From Rothia kristinae NBRC 15354 (lineage in GTDB: Bacteria; Actinomycetota; Actinomycetes; Actinomycetales; Micrococcaceae), in contig NZ_BCSM01000012.1 of the NCBI RefSeq assembly GCF_001570865.1, positions 1 to 64,000 of the forward strand: a stretch of DNA of 64,000 bases, in the 5' to 3' direction. Within the stretch, counting starts at the first letter, position 1; the number at the start of each line of letters is the position of its first letter. The notes below the pieces were generated by a model. That model was given only the letters and a program-made list of their open reading frames with translations, ran no database searches and had not been told where the DNA came from. Positions 8,842-17,193 of this stretch are shown here, piece after piece. Position numbers and translations under genes: made by a program.

Positions 8842-9833
8842 GGGGTGGTCCTCGGGTCGCGGATGCGTTCGGCGGCACGCAGACGAGCTGAGGCCGCGCG
8901 GGGGTTGGCGTCGATCTCCTCGGGGCTCGGGGGCTCGGCCCCCCGGGTGAGGATCCGGAGCTCGGGACGATGCTCCTCCAGCTCCACCGGGAACCCCTTG
9001 GGGGCCCGGGAGACGGCCAGGCTCGCCATCGCCTTCTTGACGATTCTGTCCTCCAGGGAGTGGTAGCTCAGCGCCGCGACACGGCCGCCCACCCGGATCG
9101 CCCGCAGAGCGGCGGGCACGGCGCGCTGCAGAACCTCAAGCTCAGCATTGACTTCAATGCGCAGGGCTTGGAAGGTCCGCTTGGCCGGATGCCCCCCGGA
9201 GCGCTGCGCCGCCGCGGGAACGGCCCGGGTGACCACCTCCACCAGCTCACCGGTCCTGGAAAACGGGGTCTCCTGACGAACCTCTACCAGAGCTTGAGCG
9301 ATGCGTCCGGCGTAGCGTTCCTCACCCCAGTCCCGCAGGATCCGTCGAAGGTGAGATTCGTCATAGGTGTTCACGATGTGAGCCGCGGTGAGCTCGTCCT
9401 CCGCGTTCATGCGCATATCCAGCGGGGCGTCGTAGGAGTAGGCGAAGCCGCGCTCGCGCTCATCCAGCTGCAGGGAGGAGACCCCCAGGTCGAACAGCAC
9501 GCCGTCCACCCGGTCGATGCCGCGCTCGGCGAGCACCTCGGGAATCTCGTCGTAGACCGCCCAGACCGGGCGGAACCGGTCGCCGAACGGGGCCAGCCGT
9601 TCACCGGCCAGTGCGTGGGCCTGCGGGTCGCGGTCGATCCCCAGGACGGTGAGCCGGGGGAAGCGGGTCAGCAGGGCCTCGGTGTGCCCGCCCATTCCGA
9701 GGGTCGCGTCCACGACCACGGGACTCGGCCCCTCGAGAGCCGGGGCCAGCAGATCCAGGCACCGGTCCAGCAGCACCGGGACGTGCCGTCGCCGCGCATC
9801 GGATCGCTCCGGGCACTCGCGCTCCTGCGTCAT
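8838..9833 (-). CDS. rsmH: 16S rRNA (cytosine(1402)-N(4))-methyltransferase RsmH
   Basis: SAM-dependent enzyme (formerly MraW) that methylates N4 of C1402 in the ribosomal P site. The 331-residue protein starts RRRHVPVLL, followed by the SAM-binding [14 protein letters not shown], then [11 protein letters not shown] and the family's C-terminal [11 protein letters not shown] motif. The longer open frame reaches 10010. I chose the ATG at 9833 because a GGGAGGAGG ribosome-binding site lies just upstream and the family begins at about this point. The stop overlaps the ftsL-like start. A 173-base gap separates it from mraZ. Confidence 0.96.
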   Translation of the reverse strand: MTQERECPERSDARRRHVPVLLDRCLDLLAPALEGPSPVVVDATLGMGGHTEALLTRFPRLTVLGIDRDPQAHALAGERLAPFGDRFRPVWAVYDEIPEVLAERGIDRVDGVLFDLGVSSLQLDERERGFAYSYDAPLDMRMNAEDELTAAHIVNTYDESHLRRILRDWGEERYAGRIAQALVEVRQETPFSRTGELVEVVTRAVPAAAQRSGGHPAKRTFQALRIEVNAELEVLQRAVPAALRAIRVGGRVAALSYHSLEDRIVKKAMASLAVSRAPKGFPVELEEHRPELRILTRGAEPPSPEEIDANPRAASARLRAAERIRDPRTTP

Positions 9834-10006
9834 CGGGGTCCTCCTCCCTGCGTCTGCCCCACCGGATGGGAGCCGCCGCCTCTGCCCAGCCCCCGCCATC
9901 CGATCCTCCTCCCGCACGCCACCCCCGTGCGGGCCTGCCTCAGGGGAAGGTGAGTCAGGACCGACCACGAGGTCGATGCGTCGGGCGGAAGATCGCAGGG
10001 CGGGGA

Positions 10007-10438
10007 TCACAGCAGGCCGGGCAGCACCTCGTCATCCGTCTCCGAGAACTCCGTCTCTTTCTGCGTCAGGTACGCGTTCCACGCCTCGGCATCCCAGATC
10101 TCCGCGCGGGTGCCCGCCCCGATCACGGCCAGCTCCCGCCCCAGCCCCGCATACTCGCGCAGCGGTGTCGGGATGGTCACCCGGCCCTGCCGGTCCGGCA
10201 CCTCATCCGAGGCCCCCGAGAGGAACACGCGGATGTAGTCCCGGGCCTGGCGCGAGGACAGCGGCGCCTGGCGCAGCTGCTCGTGGACCCGCTCGAACTC
10301 GGCCTGGCTGAACACGTAGAGGCAGCGCTCCTGCCCCCGGGTGAGCACGAGCCCCTCGGCCAGCTCCTCCCGGTACTTGGCGGGCAGGATCAGCCGACCC
10401 TTCTCATCCAGCCGGGGAGAGTAGGTGCCCAGAAACAC
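10007..10438 (-). CDS. mraZ: Transcriptional regulator MraZ
   Basis: First gene of the dcw cluster: a 143-residue protein with two SpoVT/AbrB-like swapped-hairpin DNA-binding domains. It starts [20 protein letters not shown], and the second domain has [18 protein letters not shown]. MraZ forms ring oligomers and represses its own operon by binding repeated G-rich boxes; such repeats lie upstream here. The start is GTG at 10438. An upstream in-frame extension to 10684 exists, but the family begins at this point and a GGGAGG site precedes it. The length matches the family. Confidence 0.95.
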   Translation of the reverse strand: MFLGTYSPRLDEKGRLILPAKYREELAEGLVLTRGQERCLYVFSQAEFERVHEQLRQAPLSSRQARDYIRVFLSGASDEVPDRQGRVTIPTPLREYAGLGRELAVIGAGTRAEIWDAEAWNAYLTQKETEFSETDDEVLPGLL

Positions 10439-10525
10439 CGGCCCACCGCCTCCCGCGTCCGAGGTTGATCTGATCTGCCGCGATGCGCACCGGGATCCAC
10501 TGGAACCCCGGGAGCACCCGACGCG

Positions 10526-10553
10526 CCCCACTTTACTCCACTTCCCTCCCCAC
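10526..10553 (-). promoter_or_regulatory. Candidate MraZ operator: three G-rich direct repeats
   Basis: On the minus strand upstream of mraZ there are three repeats: GTGGGG (10553-10548), GTGGAG (10541-10536) and GTGGGG (10531-10526), with starts 12 and 10 bases apart. MraZ boxes are known as direct repeats of a TGGGN core about one helical turn apart, located just upstream of mraZ, which fits. A further pair of TGGGA motifs lies 30-50 bases upstream. Autoregulation is inferred. Confidence 0.6.
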
Positions 10554-10631
10554 AACCGCCCCGAAGGGCCATTCCCAGCCGATTCCCATGCGCGACGCGG
10601 AGGGAGCACGGTCTCGCCAGGCACGGAAAAA

Positions 10632-10667
10632 GGGGCCGGATCCCGCCGATCTGCGGGATCCGGCCCC
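10632..10667 (-). terminator. Rho-independent terminator of the DUF3040 gene
   Basis: A perfect 15-bp inverted repeat (10632-10646 and 10653-10667) with a 6-base loop. On the minus strand it is followed by five T residues (the A run at 10627-10631). It therefore terminates leftward transcription from the DUF3040 gene and insulates the dcw promoter region. It is the only hairpin in this window that I found with a proper T tract. Confidence 0.85.
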
Positions 10668-10702
10668 TGTCGAGGGCTGATCATGGAGGAAAGTGGAGCG
10701 GC

Positions 10703-11098
10703 TCAGCGCTCCCGGTGGCGATCCTCCCACTGCTGCTCGAGGCGCTGCATGAAGGAGACGCCGCGCTCGCCGGCGCGGGGGCGGTTAGTGCGCCCGGAGG
10801 CCTCCGAGCGGCCGCCGCCCTCGCGACGGCGCAGCGTGGCCAGATAGACCCCGCCGGCCATGACCAGGAAGCCCAGGACCCCGACGAGGATCAGCTGCGT
10901 GGACACACCCAGCAGCACCAGGCCCAGGCCGAGCACGGCCACGACGATCCCCAGCACCAGATTGCGCCCGGACAGGCCAGCACCCGGGCGGGGGCGCGGG
11001 CGCTCTTCCTGCATCGTGTCCGCGAAGGTGGGGTCCTCGACGTTCAGCTGCTGTTCGAGCTGCTCCAGCAGCTGGCGTTCGCGCTCAGAAAGGGCCAT
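10703..11098 (-). CDS. DUF3040 family membrane protein
   Basis: 131 residues starting MALSERERQLLEQLEQQL, the characteristic N-terminal stretch of the actinobacterial DUF3040 family. Next comes an FADTM-containing segment, then two adjacent hydrophobic helices (about 46-66 and 69-88) and a basic, arginine-rich C-terminus. The function is unknown. The family sits next to mraZ in many Actinobacteria, so a link to envelope or division processes is possible, but no catalytic residue is visible. It has its own promoter and terminator here, so it is not part of the dcw operon transcript. Confidence 0.85.
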   Translation of the reverse strand: MALSERERQLLEQLEQQLNVEDPTFADTMQEERPRPRPGAGLSGRNLVLGIVVAVLGLGLVLLGVSTQLILVGVLGFLVMAGGVYLATLRRREGGGRSEASGRTNRPRAGERGVSFMQRLEQQWEDRHRER

Positions 11099-11167
11099 GG
11101 TGCGTCCTTCTCCCGGAAAGATGGTGGATCCCCCGCCTCGCCTGGGCCGAGGGTCTCCGTCCAGCTC

Positions 11168-11196
11168 AGACTAGCCTTTTTCCCGCGGGTTTTCAC
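11168..11196 (-). promoter_or_regulatory. Promoter of the DUF3040 gene
   Basis: GTGAAA (11196-11191) and TAGTCT (11173-11168) are separated by exactly 17 bases on the minus strand, about 70 bases before the DUF3040 start. This sigma-70-like promoter overlaps the 3' end of dinB. Confidence 0.5.
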
Positions 11197-12487
11197 CGGG
11201 TCCGCGCGGATCCGGACGGGCCCCGGCGCCCTCCTGCGCACCGGTGCCGGCCTCGGGGCGGTAGCGGCGGGCGAATCCGCCGCTGACCAGCCGGGCCGGG
11301 CGCAGACCGGCCGGACCGAAGCGATCGCGGATCCGATCCATGGCGCTCTCCGCCCCGCCCCATTCGGCCTCGGCGCGCAGCCGATCGCCGTCGGCCTCCT
11401 CCCACAGGCTCAGCTGGCGCCCGGCGGCGCCCTCCTCCAGCCGCTCGGCCCGCACCCCCACCAGTCGCACCCGGCCGGCCAGCGGGCCGAGGTCCTCGAA
11501 CAGCCGCACCGCGGCGGCGTTGATCTCCCGTCCGGTCCCCGCGGCCCGCTCCAGGGTCCGGGTGCGGGTCAGCGTGCGGAAGTCCTGGTCCCGCAGCTTC
11601 AGGGAGACCGCCGCGGCCGTGCGACCGGAGGCGCGCAGCCGCCGTGCGACGTCGTGGCTCAGCTGCAGCAGCGCGGCCTTGATCTCGACGACGTCGTCCG
11701 TGTCAGCGGCGAAGGTGTGCTCGGCGCCCATGGACTTCTCGACCCGGTGGGACTGCACCGGCCGCTCGTCGATGCCGCGGGCCAGCTCCCACAGGTGCGC
11801 CCCCGAGGCGCGCCCGAGACGCCGCTGGAGGTATTCCAGAGACATTTGGCGCAGCTGGCCCACCGTGTGCAGGCCCGCCTCCTGCAGATGCGCCGCGGTC
11901 TTCTCCCCCACACCCCACAGTCGCCCCACCGGCAGCGGATCCAGGAACTGCCCGATCCGCGCCTCGGGCACCACCCACAGCCCATCCGGCTTGGACCCCG
12001 TGGAGGCCATCTTGGCGATGAACTTGTTGGAGGCGACCCCGATCGAGGCCACCAGCCCGGTGCGCTGGAGGATCCGGGTCCGGATGCCGCGGGCGATGCG
12101 CACGGGCGAGCCCAGGCGCCGTTGCGCCCCGGTGACGTCCAGGAAGGCCTCATCCACGCTGACCTGCTCCACCAGGTCGGTGACCTCGTGCAGCACGGCC
12201 ATGATCTGCCGGGAGTAGGCGGAGTAGCTGGAGTGGGAGGGCTCGATGTACACGGCGCGCGGCGCCAGTCGTCGGGCGCGCGCCACCGGCATCGCCGAAT
12301 GGACGCCGAGGGCACGGGCCTCGTAGGAGGCGGACAGCACCACGGAGCGGCTGCCGGAACCGGCCACGACCACCTGCCGCCCGACCAGTTCGGGCCGGGT
12401 CAGCAGCTCGACCCCGACGAAGAACGCGTCCATGTCCACGTGCAGGATCACCCGATGCGGGAAGTCGGTGGAGTCGACGGCGGGCAC
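11171..12487 (-). CDS. dinB: DNA polymerase IV (Y-family)
   Basis: Translesion polymerase. The 438 residues show the palm motif HVDMDAFFVGVELL, with its metal-binding Asp pair near the N-terminus, and SVDEAFLDVTG, the second catalytic acidic motif. SIGVASNKFIAKMAS and the helix-hairpin-helix LWGVGEKTAAHL follow, then the little-finger domain. I chose GTG at 12487 because GAGGAGG lies 8 bases upstream; the open frame extends another 588 bases without family resemblance. The C-terminus has no obvious beta-clamp pentapeptide. It is divergent from idsA across a 268-base region. Confidence 0.93.
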   Translation of the reverse strand: MPAVDSTDFPHRVILHVDMDAFFVGVELLTRPELVGRQVVVAGSGSRSVVLSASYEARALGVHSAMPVARARRLAPRAVYIEPSHSSYSAYSRQIMAVLHEVTDLVEQVSVDEAFLDVTGAQRRLGSPVRIARGIRTRILQRTGLVASIGVASNKFIAKMASTGSKPDGLWVVPEARIGQFLDPLPVGRLWGVGEKTAAHLQEAGLHTVGQLRQMSLEYLQRRLGRASGAHLWELARGIDERPVQSHRVEKSMGAEHTFAADTDDVVEIKAALLQLSHDVARRLRASGRTAAAVSLKLRDQDFRTLTRTRTLERAAGTGREINAAAVRLFEDLGPLAGRVRLVGVRAERLEEGAAGRQLSLWEEADGDRLRAEAEWGGAESAMDRIRDRFGPAGLRPARLVSGGFARRYRPEAGTGAQEGAGARPDPRGPGENPREKG

Positions 12488-12755
12488 GGCGAAGACCTCC
12501 TCACGGACGGGATGCGGTGGGATGGAGCCCGACGGGGACGCCGGCGCCGACGGGATGCCGGGGAGCGCCGCCGACGCCGGGACCGCGGCGGAAGCAGGGC
12601 AGGCTGTACACTGGGCGGGGTGGCGGCCGCCGTCCCATCCGGGCTCCCGCGAAGCGCCGCCACGGCCATTGTCCGCCACCGCACCCGCCGCGGTCGAGCC
12701 GACCGCGGTCGCGTTCGCGCAGGGCGGGTCCACCCCACCACCCGAGGAGCCTTCC

Positions 12756-13880
12756 ATGACCCATGACCGCGCCGCCGAGCCGGGGGCCGCCGGATCCCCC
12801 GACGCCGTGGAGGCCGCCTTCCTCGACGCCGTGCAGCATCGCCTCCTGGGGTTCCTCGCCGAGCAGGAGCGCGTGCTCGCGGCCGTCTCCCCCGAGACCG
12901 AGCCTCTGATCGCGGCGATCCGTGACCTGTCCGCGGGCGGCAAGCGGCTGCGGGCCCTGCTGCTGCTGTGGGGCTGGCGCGCCGCCGGCGGCGGCGCCCA
13001 GGACCCGCGGCCGGTGCAGGCGGGGGCGGCGATCGAGCTGTTCCAATCCGCGGCGCTGATCCACGACGACATCATCGATCATTCCGACACCCGCCGCGGA
13101 CGCCCCTCCGTGCACCACCGCTTCGCCGCGACCCACCGCGAGCGCGGGTGGTCCCTGGAGGCCCGGGACTACGGGCTGATGGGCGGGATCCTCGCCGGTG
13201 ACCTGTGCCTGTCCTTCTCCGAGGCCCTGTTCGCTCCGCTGTGCGCGGATGCCGATCCGGCGGCGGAGCCGGGCCGGGCCCGGAAGATCTTCGATCTGAT
13301 GCGCACCGAGGTCATGGGCGGGCAGTACCTGGACGGGCTGAGCGAGCACCTCGGGCTGGAGGAGCCCGAGGCCGCGCTGGAGCGGGCTCTGCGGGTCATC
13401 CGCTACAAGGCGGCGAAGTACACCTGCGAGCATCCGCTGCTGATCGGGGCGAGCCTGGCCGGGGCCGATGAGGCCCTGCTGACGGGCTTATCCGAGGTCG
13501 GGCTGCCGCTGGGCGAGGCGTTCCAGCTGCGCGACGACGTGCTCGGAGTGTTCGGGGAGCCGGCCGTGACGGGCAAGCCCGCCGGGGACGATCTGCGCGA
13601 GGGGAAGCGGACCGTGCTGGTGGCCCTGGCCCACGAGCGGGCCGACGCCCAGCGGTCCCGGGAGCTGGAGGCCGGGCTGGGAGACCCGCGGCTCACCGAG
13701 GACGGGGTGCGCCGGCTGCGGGAGATCCTGCGCGACACCGGGGCGCTGGCCCGCACCGAGGAGCTGATCCGCGAGCGCGAGCAGCTGGCCCGGCGGGCGC
13801 TGGATCGGCTCGAGGTCGACTCCGAGGTGCGGGCCGGGCTGGAGCGGCTGAGCGAGCGGGCTCTGCACCGCAGCTCCTGA
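12756..13880 (+). CDS. idsA: Polyprenyl diphosphate synthase (geranylgeranyl type, IdsA-like)
   Basis: Trans-prenyltransferase that condenses isopentenyl diphosphate with allylic diphosphates. The 374 residues contain the first Asp-rich motif DDIID at 104-108 followed by DTRRGRPSVHH, and the second motif DDVLG at 260-264. Length and motifs fit actinobacterial GGPP synthases. The order idsA - Rv2175c-like - pknL - aroG matches mycobacteria, where idsA2 sits here. The carotenoid operon at 49-55 kb has no crtE, so this enzyme is a good candidate for its GGPP supply; it may also feed menaquinone. Product chain length is inferred, not proven. The ATG at 12756 has GAGGAG upstream. Confidence 0.88.
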   Translation: MTHDRAAEPGAAGSPDAVEAAFLDAVQHRLLGFLAEQERVLAAVSPETEPLIAAIRDLSAGGKRLRALLLLWGWRAAGGGAQDPRPVQAGAAIELFQSAALIHDDIIDHSDTRRGRPSVHHRFAATHRERGWSLEARDYGLMGGILAGDLCLSFSEALFAPLCADADPAAEPGRARKIFDLMRTEVMGGQYLDGLSEHLGLEEPEAALERALRVIRYKAAKYTCEHPLLIGASLAGADEALLTGLSEVGLPLGEAFQLRDDVLGVFGEPAVTGKPAGDDLREGKRTVLVALAHERADAQRSRELEAGLGDPRLTEDGVRRLREILRDTGALARTEELIREREQLARRALDRLEVDSEVRAGLERLSERALHRSS

Positions 13881-13913
13881 CCCCTGGCCAGGGACCGGGA
13901 CCGGGGCGGGCGG

Positions 13914-14282
13914 CTACCAGGCGAGGGCCTGGGCCCGGCGCCGGATCTCGGTCTTGCGCCCTTCGCGCAGGGCGTCGATCGGACGCCCGGGCAGGGAGTC
14001 GTCCTCGGTCCACAGCCAGCGGATGGCCTCGGCGTCGTCGAAGCCGGCGTCGCGCAGGACCGTGAGGGTGCCCTTGAGCGGCTCCAGGACGCGGTCCTCG
14101 CGCAGGAACAGGGCCGGGATCCGGCGCACACCCTCGGCATCGCGCACGGCGATCAGCGCGCCCTCGCCGATCAGGGCGTGCACCCGGGTGACCTTCAGGT
14201 CCAGGGTCTCGGCGACGTCGGGCAGACTCAGCCACTGCCCGACGAGGTCGAAGAGGTTCTCGGTGTTCTCGGTGGAAGTCAC
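13914..14282 (-). CDS. Rv2175c-like winged-helix DNA-binding protein
   Basis: A 122-residue protein resembling mycobacterial Rv2175c: a helix-turn-helix segment (WLSLPDVAETLDLKVTRVHALI) followed by a wing and a C-terminal helical domain with RWLWTEDDSLPGRPIDAL. In Mycobacterium tuberculosis Rv2175c is a substrate of the adjacent kinase PknL, which lowers its DNA binding on phosphorylation. The same divergent arrangement is kept here, and the N-terminus is Thr/Ser-rich (VTSTENTEN), a plausible phosphorylation site. The GTG start at 14282 follows TACCCT by 7 bases, giving a probable leaderless transcript. A longer frame to 14393 is not needed. Confidence 0.85.
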   Translation of the reverse strand: MTSTENTENLFDLVGQWLSLPDVAETLDLKVTRVHALIGEGALIAVRDAEGVRRIPALFLREDRVLEPLKGTLTVLRDAGFDDAEAIRWLWTEDDSLPGRPIDALREGRKTEIRRRAQALAW

Positions 14283-14289
14283 GATCTCC

Positions 14290-14348
14290 AGGGTAGTCCA
14301 GCCCGGGCGCGGGGCTCCCGGCCGCTGTCCGGGACCATCCCCTACACT
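14290..14348. promoter_or_regulatory. Divergent leaderless promoters for the Rv2175c-like gene and pknL
   Basis: Two -10-like hexamers face away from each other: TACCCT on the minus strand (14295-14290), ending 7 bases before the GTG at 14282, and TACACT on the plus strand (14343-14348), ending 7 bases before the ATG at 14356. Both give transcripts starting at or next to the start codon. The promoter cores are only about 50 bases apart, so the two genes may share operators. Confidence 0.6.
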
Positions 14349-14355
14349 CGGGGGC

Positions 14356-15735
14356 ATGAGACCCACCGGACCCGGACCCCTGAGCGGACGCACCGTGGAG
14401 GGACGCTATCTGCTGGGGGATCTGATCGCCCGCGGAGGGATGGGCACGGTCTACCGCGGGCGGGACCTGCGCCTGGGCCGCCCGGTGGCGGTCAAGGTGC
14501 TCAAGGAGTCGGTGGCCGCGGACCCCCGGCGCACGGACCGCTTCGCCGCGGAGGCCCGGGCGGCGGCGGCCGTCGCGGACCCGCACGTGGTGGCCGTGTG
14601 GGATCAGGGGGTGGATGAGACGGGTCCGGAGCCGCTGGCCTTCCTGGTGATGGAGCTGGTGGACGGGGCCACGCTGCGGGATCTGATCAAGCGCCGCTCG
14701 CCCATGACCGTGCGGGAGATGCTGCGGGTCGCGGTGCCGATGACGGCCGGGGTGGCCGCCGCGCACCGGTGCGGGCTGGTGCACCGGGACATCAAGCCGG
14801 AGAACGTGCTGACCTCCCCCACCGGGTCGGTGAAGGTCGCCGACTTCGGGCTGACCCGCCCGGTGCAGGAGGATTCCGCGACGCTGACCCTGATCGGCTC
14901 CGCCAACTACATCGCCCCGGAGGTGGTGCGCCGGGAGAGCTCAGGACCGCCCGCGGATCTGTATTCGCTGGGGGTGATCCTCTACGAGATGCTCACCGGG
15001 GTCCCGCCCTTCCGCGGTCCCTCCCCCTACGCGGTGTCCATGGCCCACGTGGACGAGCCCTTCCCGGTGCTGCAGCGGCGCTTCCCCGGGGTGGATCCGG
15101 AGGTCGCCGACATCGTGGTCTGGTGCTGCGAGAAGGACCCGGAGCACCGACCGCAGCGGGCGGCGGATCTGCTCGGGGAGCTGGAGCACCTGCGCGAGAG
15201 CCTGACACCGGCCGCGCTGGATCTGGCGCCCCCGGGGCACCGGCCGGAGACCGAGGACCTGTTCTCGGTGTTGCGCACGGACAGCCACACCGATCCGACC
15301 GGTCTGCGCGCGGTCTCCGCCGAGCAGGACGACCCCGATGCCGCACCGCCTCCGCGCACCCAGCCGACCCGGCTGCTGCCCCCGGACACCGACCTCGACG
15401 AGCTCCCCCGCACCGATCGGTCCCCGACCGCCCTGACGCGGCACCTCCAGGCCGCGCCCGCGCAGGCGGCGGTCCCCGCGGAAGGCCCACCCGCCGCAGG
15501 ACAGGACCGGGTCATCCGAGACGCGGAGGCGCCCCGGGACCCCCGGAGCCCGCGGGTCGTGCTCGGGCGCGGCGGTCCCTACCGCGGCTGGATCCTGCTG
15601 CTCATCTTCCTGCTGGTCGCCTGCGCGGTGGGCTACCTCGGCTGGCTGCTGGGCCTGCAGCTGATCGGCTCGGGATACGGCACAGGGGCCGCCGCCGCCC
15701 TCCTCGGGGGCCGGGCGGGGCCACCCGCCGGGTAG
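14356..15735 (+). CDS. pknL: Serine/threonine protein kinase, PknL type
   Basis: Membrane-anchored Hanks-type kinase of 459 residues. The kinase domain (about 17-280) has the glycine loop GGMGTVY (27-33), the ATP lysine in VAVK (47), catalytic HRDIKPEN (143-150) and DFG (163-165). The activation segment is rich in Ser/Thr before APE. A long Pro/Asp-rich linker leads to one membrane helix (about 412-432) and a short Gly/Ala-rich tail. There are no PASTA repeats, unlike PknB, which agrees with PknL. The likely partner is the divergent Rv2175c-like protein. Chromosomal order with idsA and aroG supports orthology. Confidence 0.9.
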   Translation: MRPTGPGPLSGRTVEGRYLLGDLIARGGMGTVYRGRDLRLGRPVAVKVLKESVAADPRRTDRFAAEARAAAAVADPHVVAVWDQGVDETGPEPLAFLVMELVDGATLRDLIKRRSPMTVREMLRVAVPMTAGVAAAHRCGLVHRDIKPENVLTSPTGSVKVADFGLTRPVQEDSATLTLIGSANYIAPEVVRRESSGPPADLYSLGVILYEMLTGVPPFRGPSPYAVSMAHVDEPFPVLQRRFPGVDPEVADIVVWCCEKDPEHRPQRAADLLGELEHLRESLTPAALDLAPPGHRPETEDLFSVLRTDSHTDPTGLRAVSAEQDDPDAAPPPRTQPTRLLPPDTDLDELPRTDRSPTALTRHLQAAPAQAAVPAEGPPAAGQDRVIRDAEAPRDPRSPRVVLGRGGPYRGWILLLIFLLVACAVGYLGWLLGLQLIGSGYGTGAAAALLGGRAGPPAG

Positions 15736-15764
15736 CCCGCCCGACCCATCCGCGGCCCGGCTCG

Positions 15765-15792
15765 CCCCAGCGGACTCACCCCAGCGGACTCA
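15765..15792. repeat. 14-base tandem duplication at the end of aroG
   Basis: CCCCAGCGGACTCA occurs twice back to back (15765-15778 and 15779-15792). The second copy contains the stop codon of the DAHP synthase gene on the minus strand, so the duplication extends only the untranslated tail. Confidence 0.8.
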
Positions 15793-17184
15793 CCTGCGGC
15801 CTGAGAGGGCCTCGGCCACCAGGAAGGCGATCTCCAGGGACTGCCGGTGGTTCAGGCGGGGATCGCAGAGGGTCTCGTAGTGCTCGGCGAAGGCGGTCTC
15901 ATCCACCGGGTCCGAGCCGCCCAGGCACTCGGCGACGTCGTCGCCGGTCATCTCCACGTGGATCCCGCCGGGGAAGGTGCCCAGCTCGCGGTGCACCTCG
16001 AAGAACCCGCGGACCTCGTCCATGACGTCCTCGAAGCGGCGGGTCTTGAACCCGGAGGGCACGGAGATGGTGTTGCCGTGCATGGGGTCGGTGACCCACA
16101 CGGGGCTCGCCCCGGCATCGCGCACCCCCTCCACCAGACGCGGGAGGTTCTCCCGGATCTTCCCGGCACCCATCCGGGTGATGAAGGTCAGGCGTCCCGG
16201 CTCCCGCTGCGGGTCCAGCACGTCGATCAGCCGCAGCACCTCCTCGACCGTGGTGGTGGGCCCGAGCTTGACGCCGATGGGGTTGCGCACCTGGGAGAGG
16301 AAGTCCACGTGGGCGTCCGTGAGCCCGCGGGTGCGCTCCCCGATCCACAGGAAGTGCGCGGAGGTGTCGTAGGGCCGGTGGGTCCGGGAGTCGATGCGGG
16401 TCAGGGCCCGCTCGTAGTCCAGCAGCAGGGCTTCGTGCCCAGCGTAGAACTCGGTGGAGCGCAGGGCCTCGAAGTCCGCCCCGCAGGCGGCCATGAACTT
16501 CATGGCCCGGTCGATCTCCGAGGCCATGGACTCGTAGCGGGCGTGGGCCGGGTTGGCCACGAACCCCTGGTTCCAGGCGTGCACCAGGCGCAGGTCCGCG
16601 AAGCCGCCGGTGGTGAAGGCGCGGATGAGATTCAGCGTCGAGGCGGAGGTGTGGTATCCGGCGAGCATGCGGTTCGGGTCGTGCGCGCGGGACTCCGGGG
16701 TGAAGTCGAAGCCGTTGACCATCTCCCCGCGGAAGCTGGGCAGGGTGGTCTCCCCGCGGGTCTCGGTGTCCGAGGAGCGCGGCTTGGAGAACTGCCCGGC
16801 CATCCGCCCCATCTTGACCACCGGCATCGAGGCCCCGTAGGTCAAGACCACCGCCATCTGCAGCAGGGTGCGCACCCGGGCGCTGATCCTATCCGCGGTG
16901 GCCGCGGCGAAGGTCTCCGCGCAGTCCCCGCCGGTCAGGAAGAACGCCCGTCCCGCGGCCACCTCGGCCAGGCGGGCGCGCATCTGGTCCACCTCCCCGG
17001 CGAACACCAGCGGGGGCACGGCCTCCAGGTCGGCGACGACGCGGTCGAAATCGGGGTGACCCCGCCAGTCCGGCTGCTGTCCGGCGGCCCGTGTCCGCCA
17101 CTCGTCCAGACCTGGGTAGTCCTGGGCTGAGGGTGCGGGGGCGGCGGGGGTGCTCGACAGTTCGGTCCGGATCTCGTTCGACAT
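15790..17184 (-). CDS. aroG: Class II 3-deoxy-D-arabino-heptulosonate 7-phosphate synthase
   Basis: First enzyme of the shikimate pathway, condensing phosphoenolpyruvate and erythrose 4-phosphate. The 464 residues are of the class II (plant/mycobacterial) type: WRGHPDFDRV at the N-terminus, FLTGGDCAETF (metal-binding Cys), VVKMGRMAGQFSKPRS, VGVKLGP-like GVKLGPTT, RMGAGKIRENLP and WVTDPMHGNT. The length equals M. tuberculosis AroG. The mycobacterial enzyme is inhibited by aromatic amino acids and activates chorismate mutase; the same may apply here. It lies 9 bases downstream of the acyltransferase gene, so both are probably co-transcribed. Confidence 0.96.
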   Translation of the reverse strand: MSNEIRTELSSTPAAPAPSAQDYPGLDEWRTRAAGQQPDWRGHPDFDRVVADLEAVPPLVFAGEVDQMRARLAEVAAGRAFFLTGGDCAETFAAATADRISARVRTLLQMAVVLTYGASMPVVKMGRMAGQFSKPRSSDTETRGETTLPSFRGEMVNGFDFTPESRAHDPNRMLAGYHTSASTLNLIRAFTTGGFADLRLVHAWNQGFVANPAHARYESMASEIDRAMKFMAACGADFEALRSTEFYAGHEALLLDYERALTRIDSRTHRPYDTSAHFLWIGERTRGLTDAHVDFLSQVRNPIGVKLGPTTTVEEVLRLIDVLDPQREPGRLTFITRMGAGKIRENLPRLVEGVRDAGASPVWVTDPMHGNTISVPSGFKTRRFEDVMDEVRGFFEVHRELGTFPGGIHVEMTGDDVAECLGGSDPVDETAFAEHYETLCDPRLNHRQSLEIAFLVAEALSGRR

Positions 17185-17193
17185 GCGAACAGT

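Noticed and set aside
15765-15792. 14-base tandem repeat as a regulatory or mobile signature
   Set aside because: Only two units, overlapping a stop codon; most simply a replication-slippage duplication.
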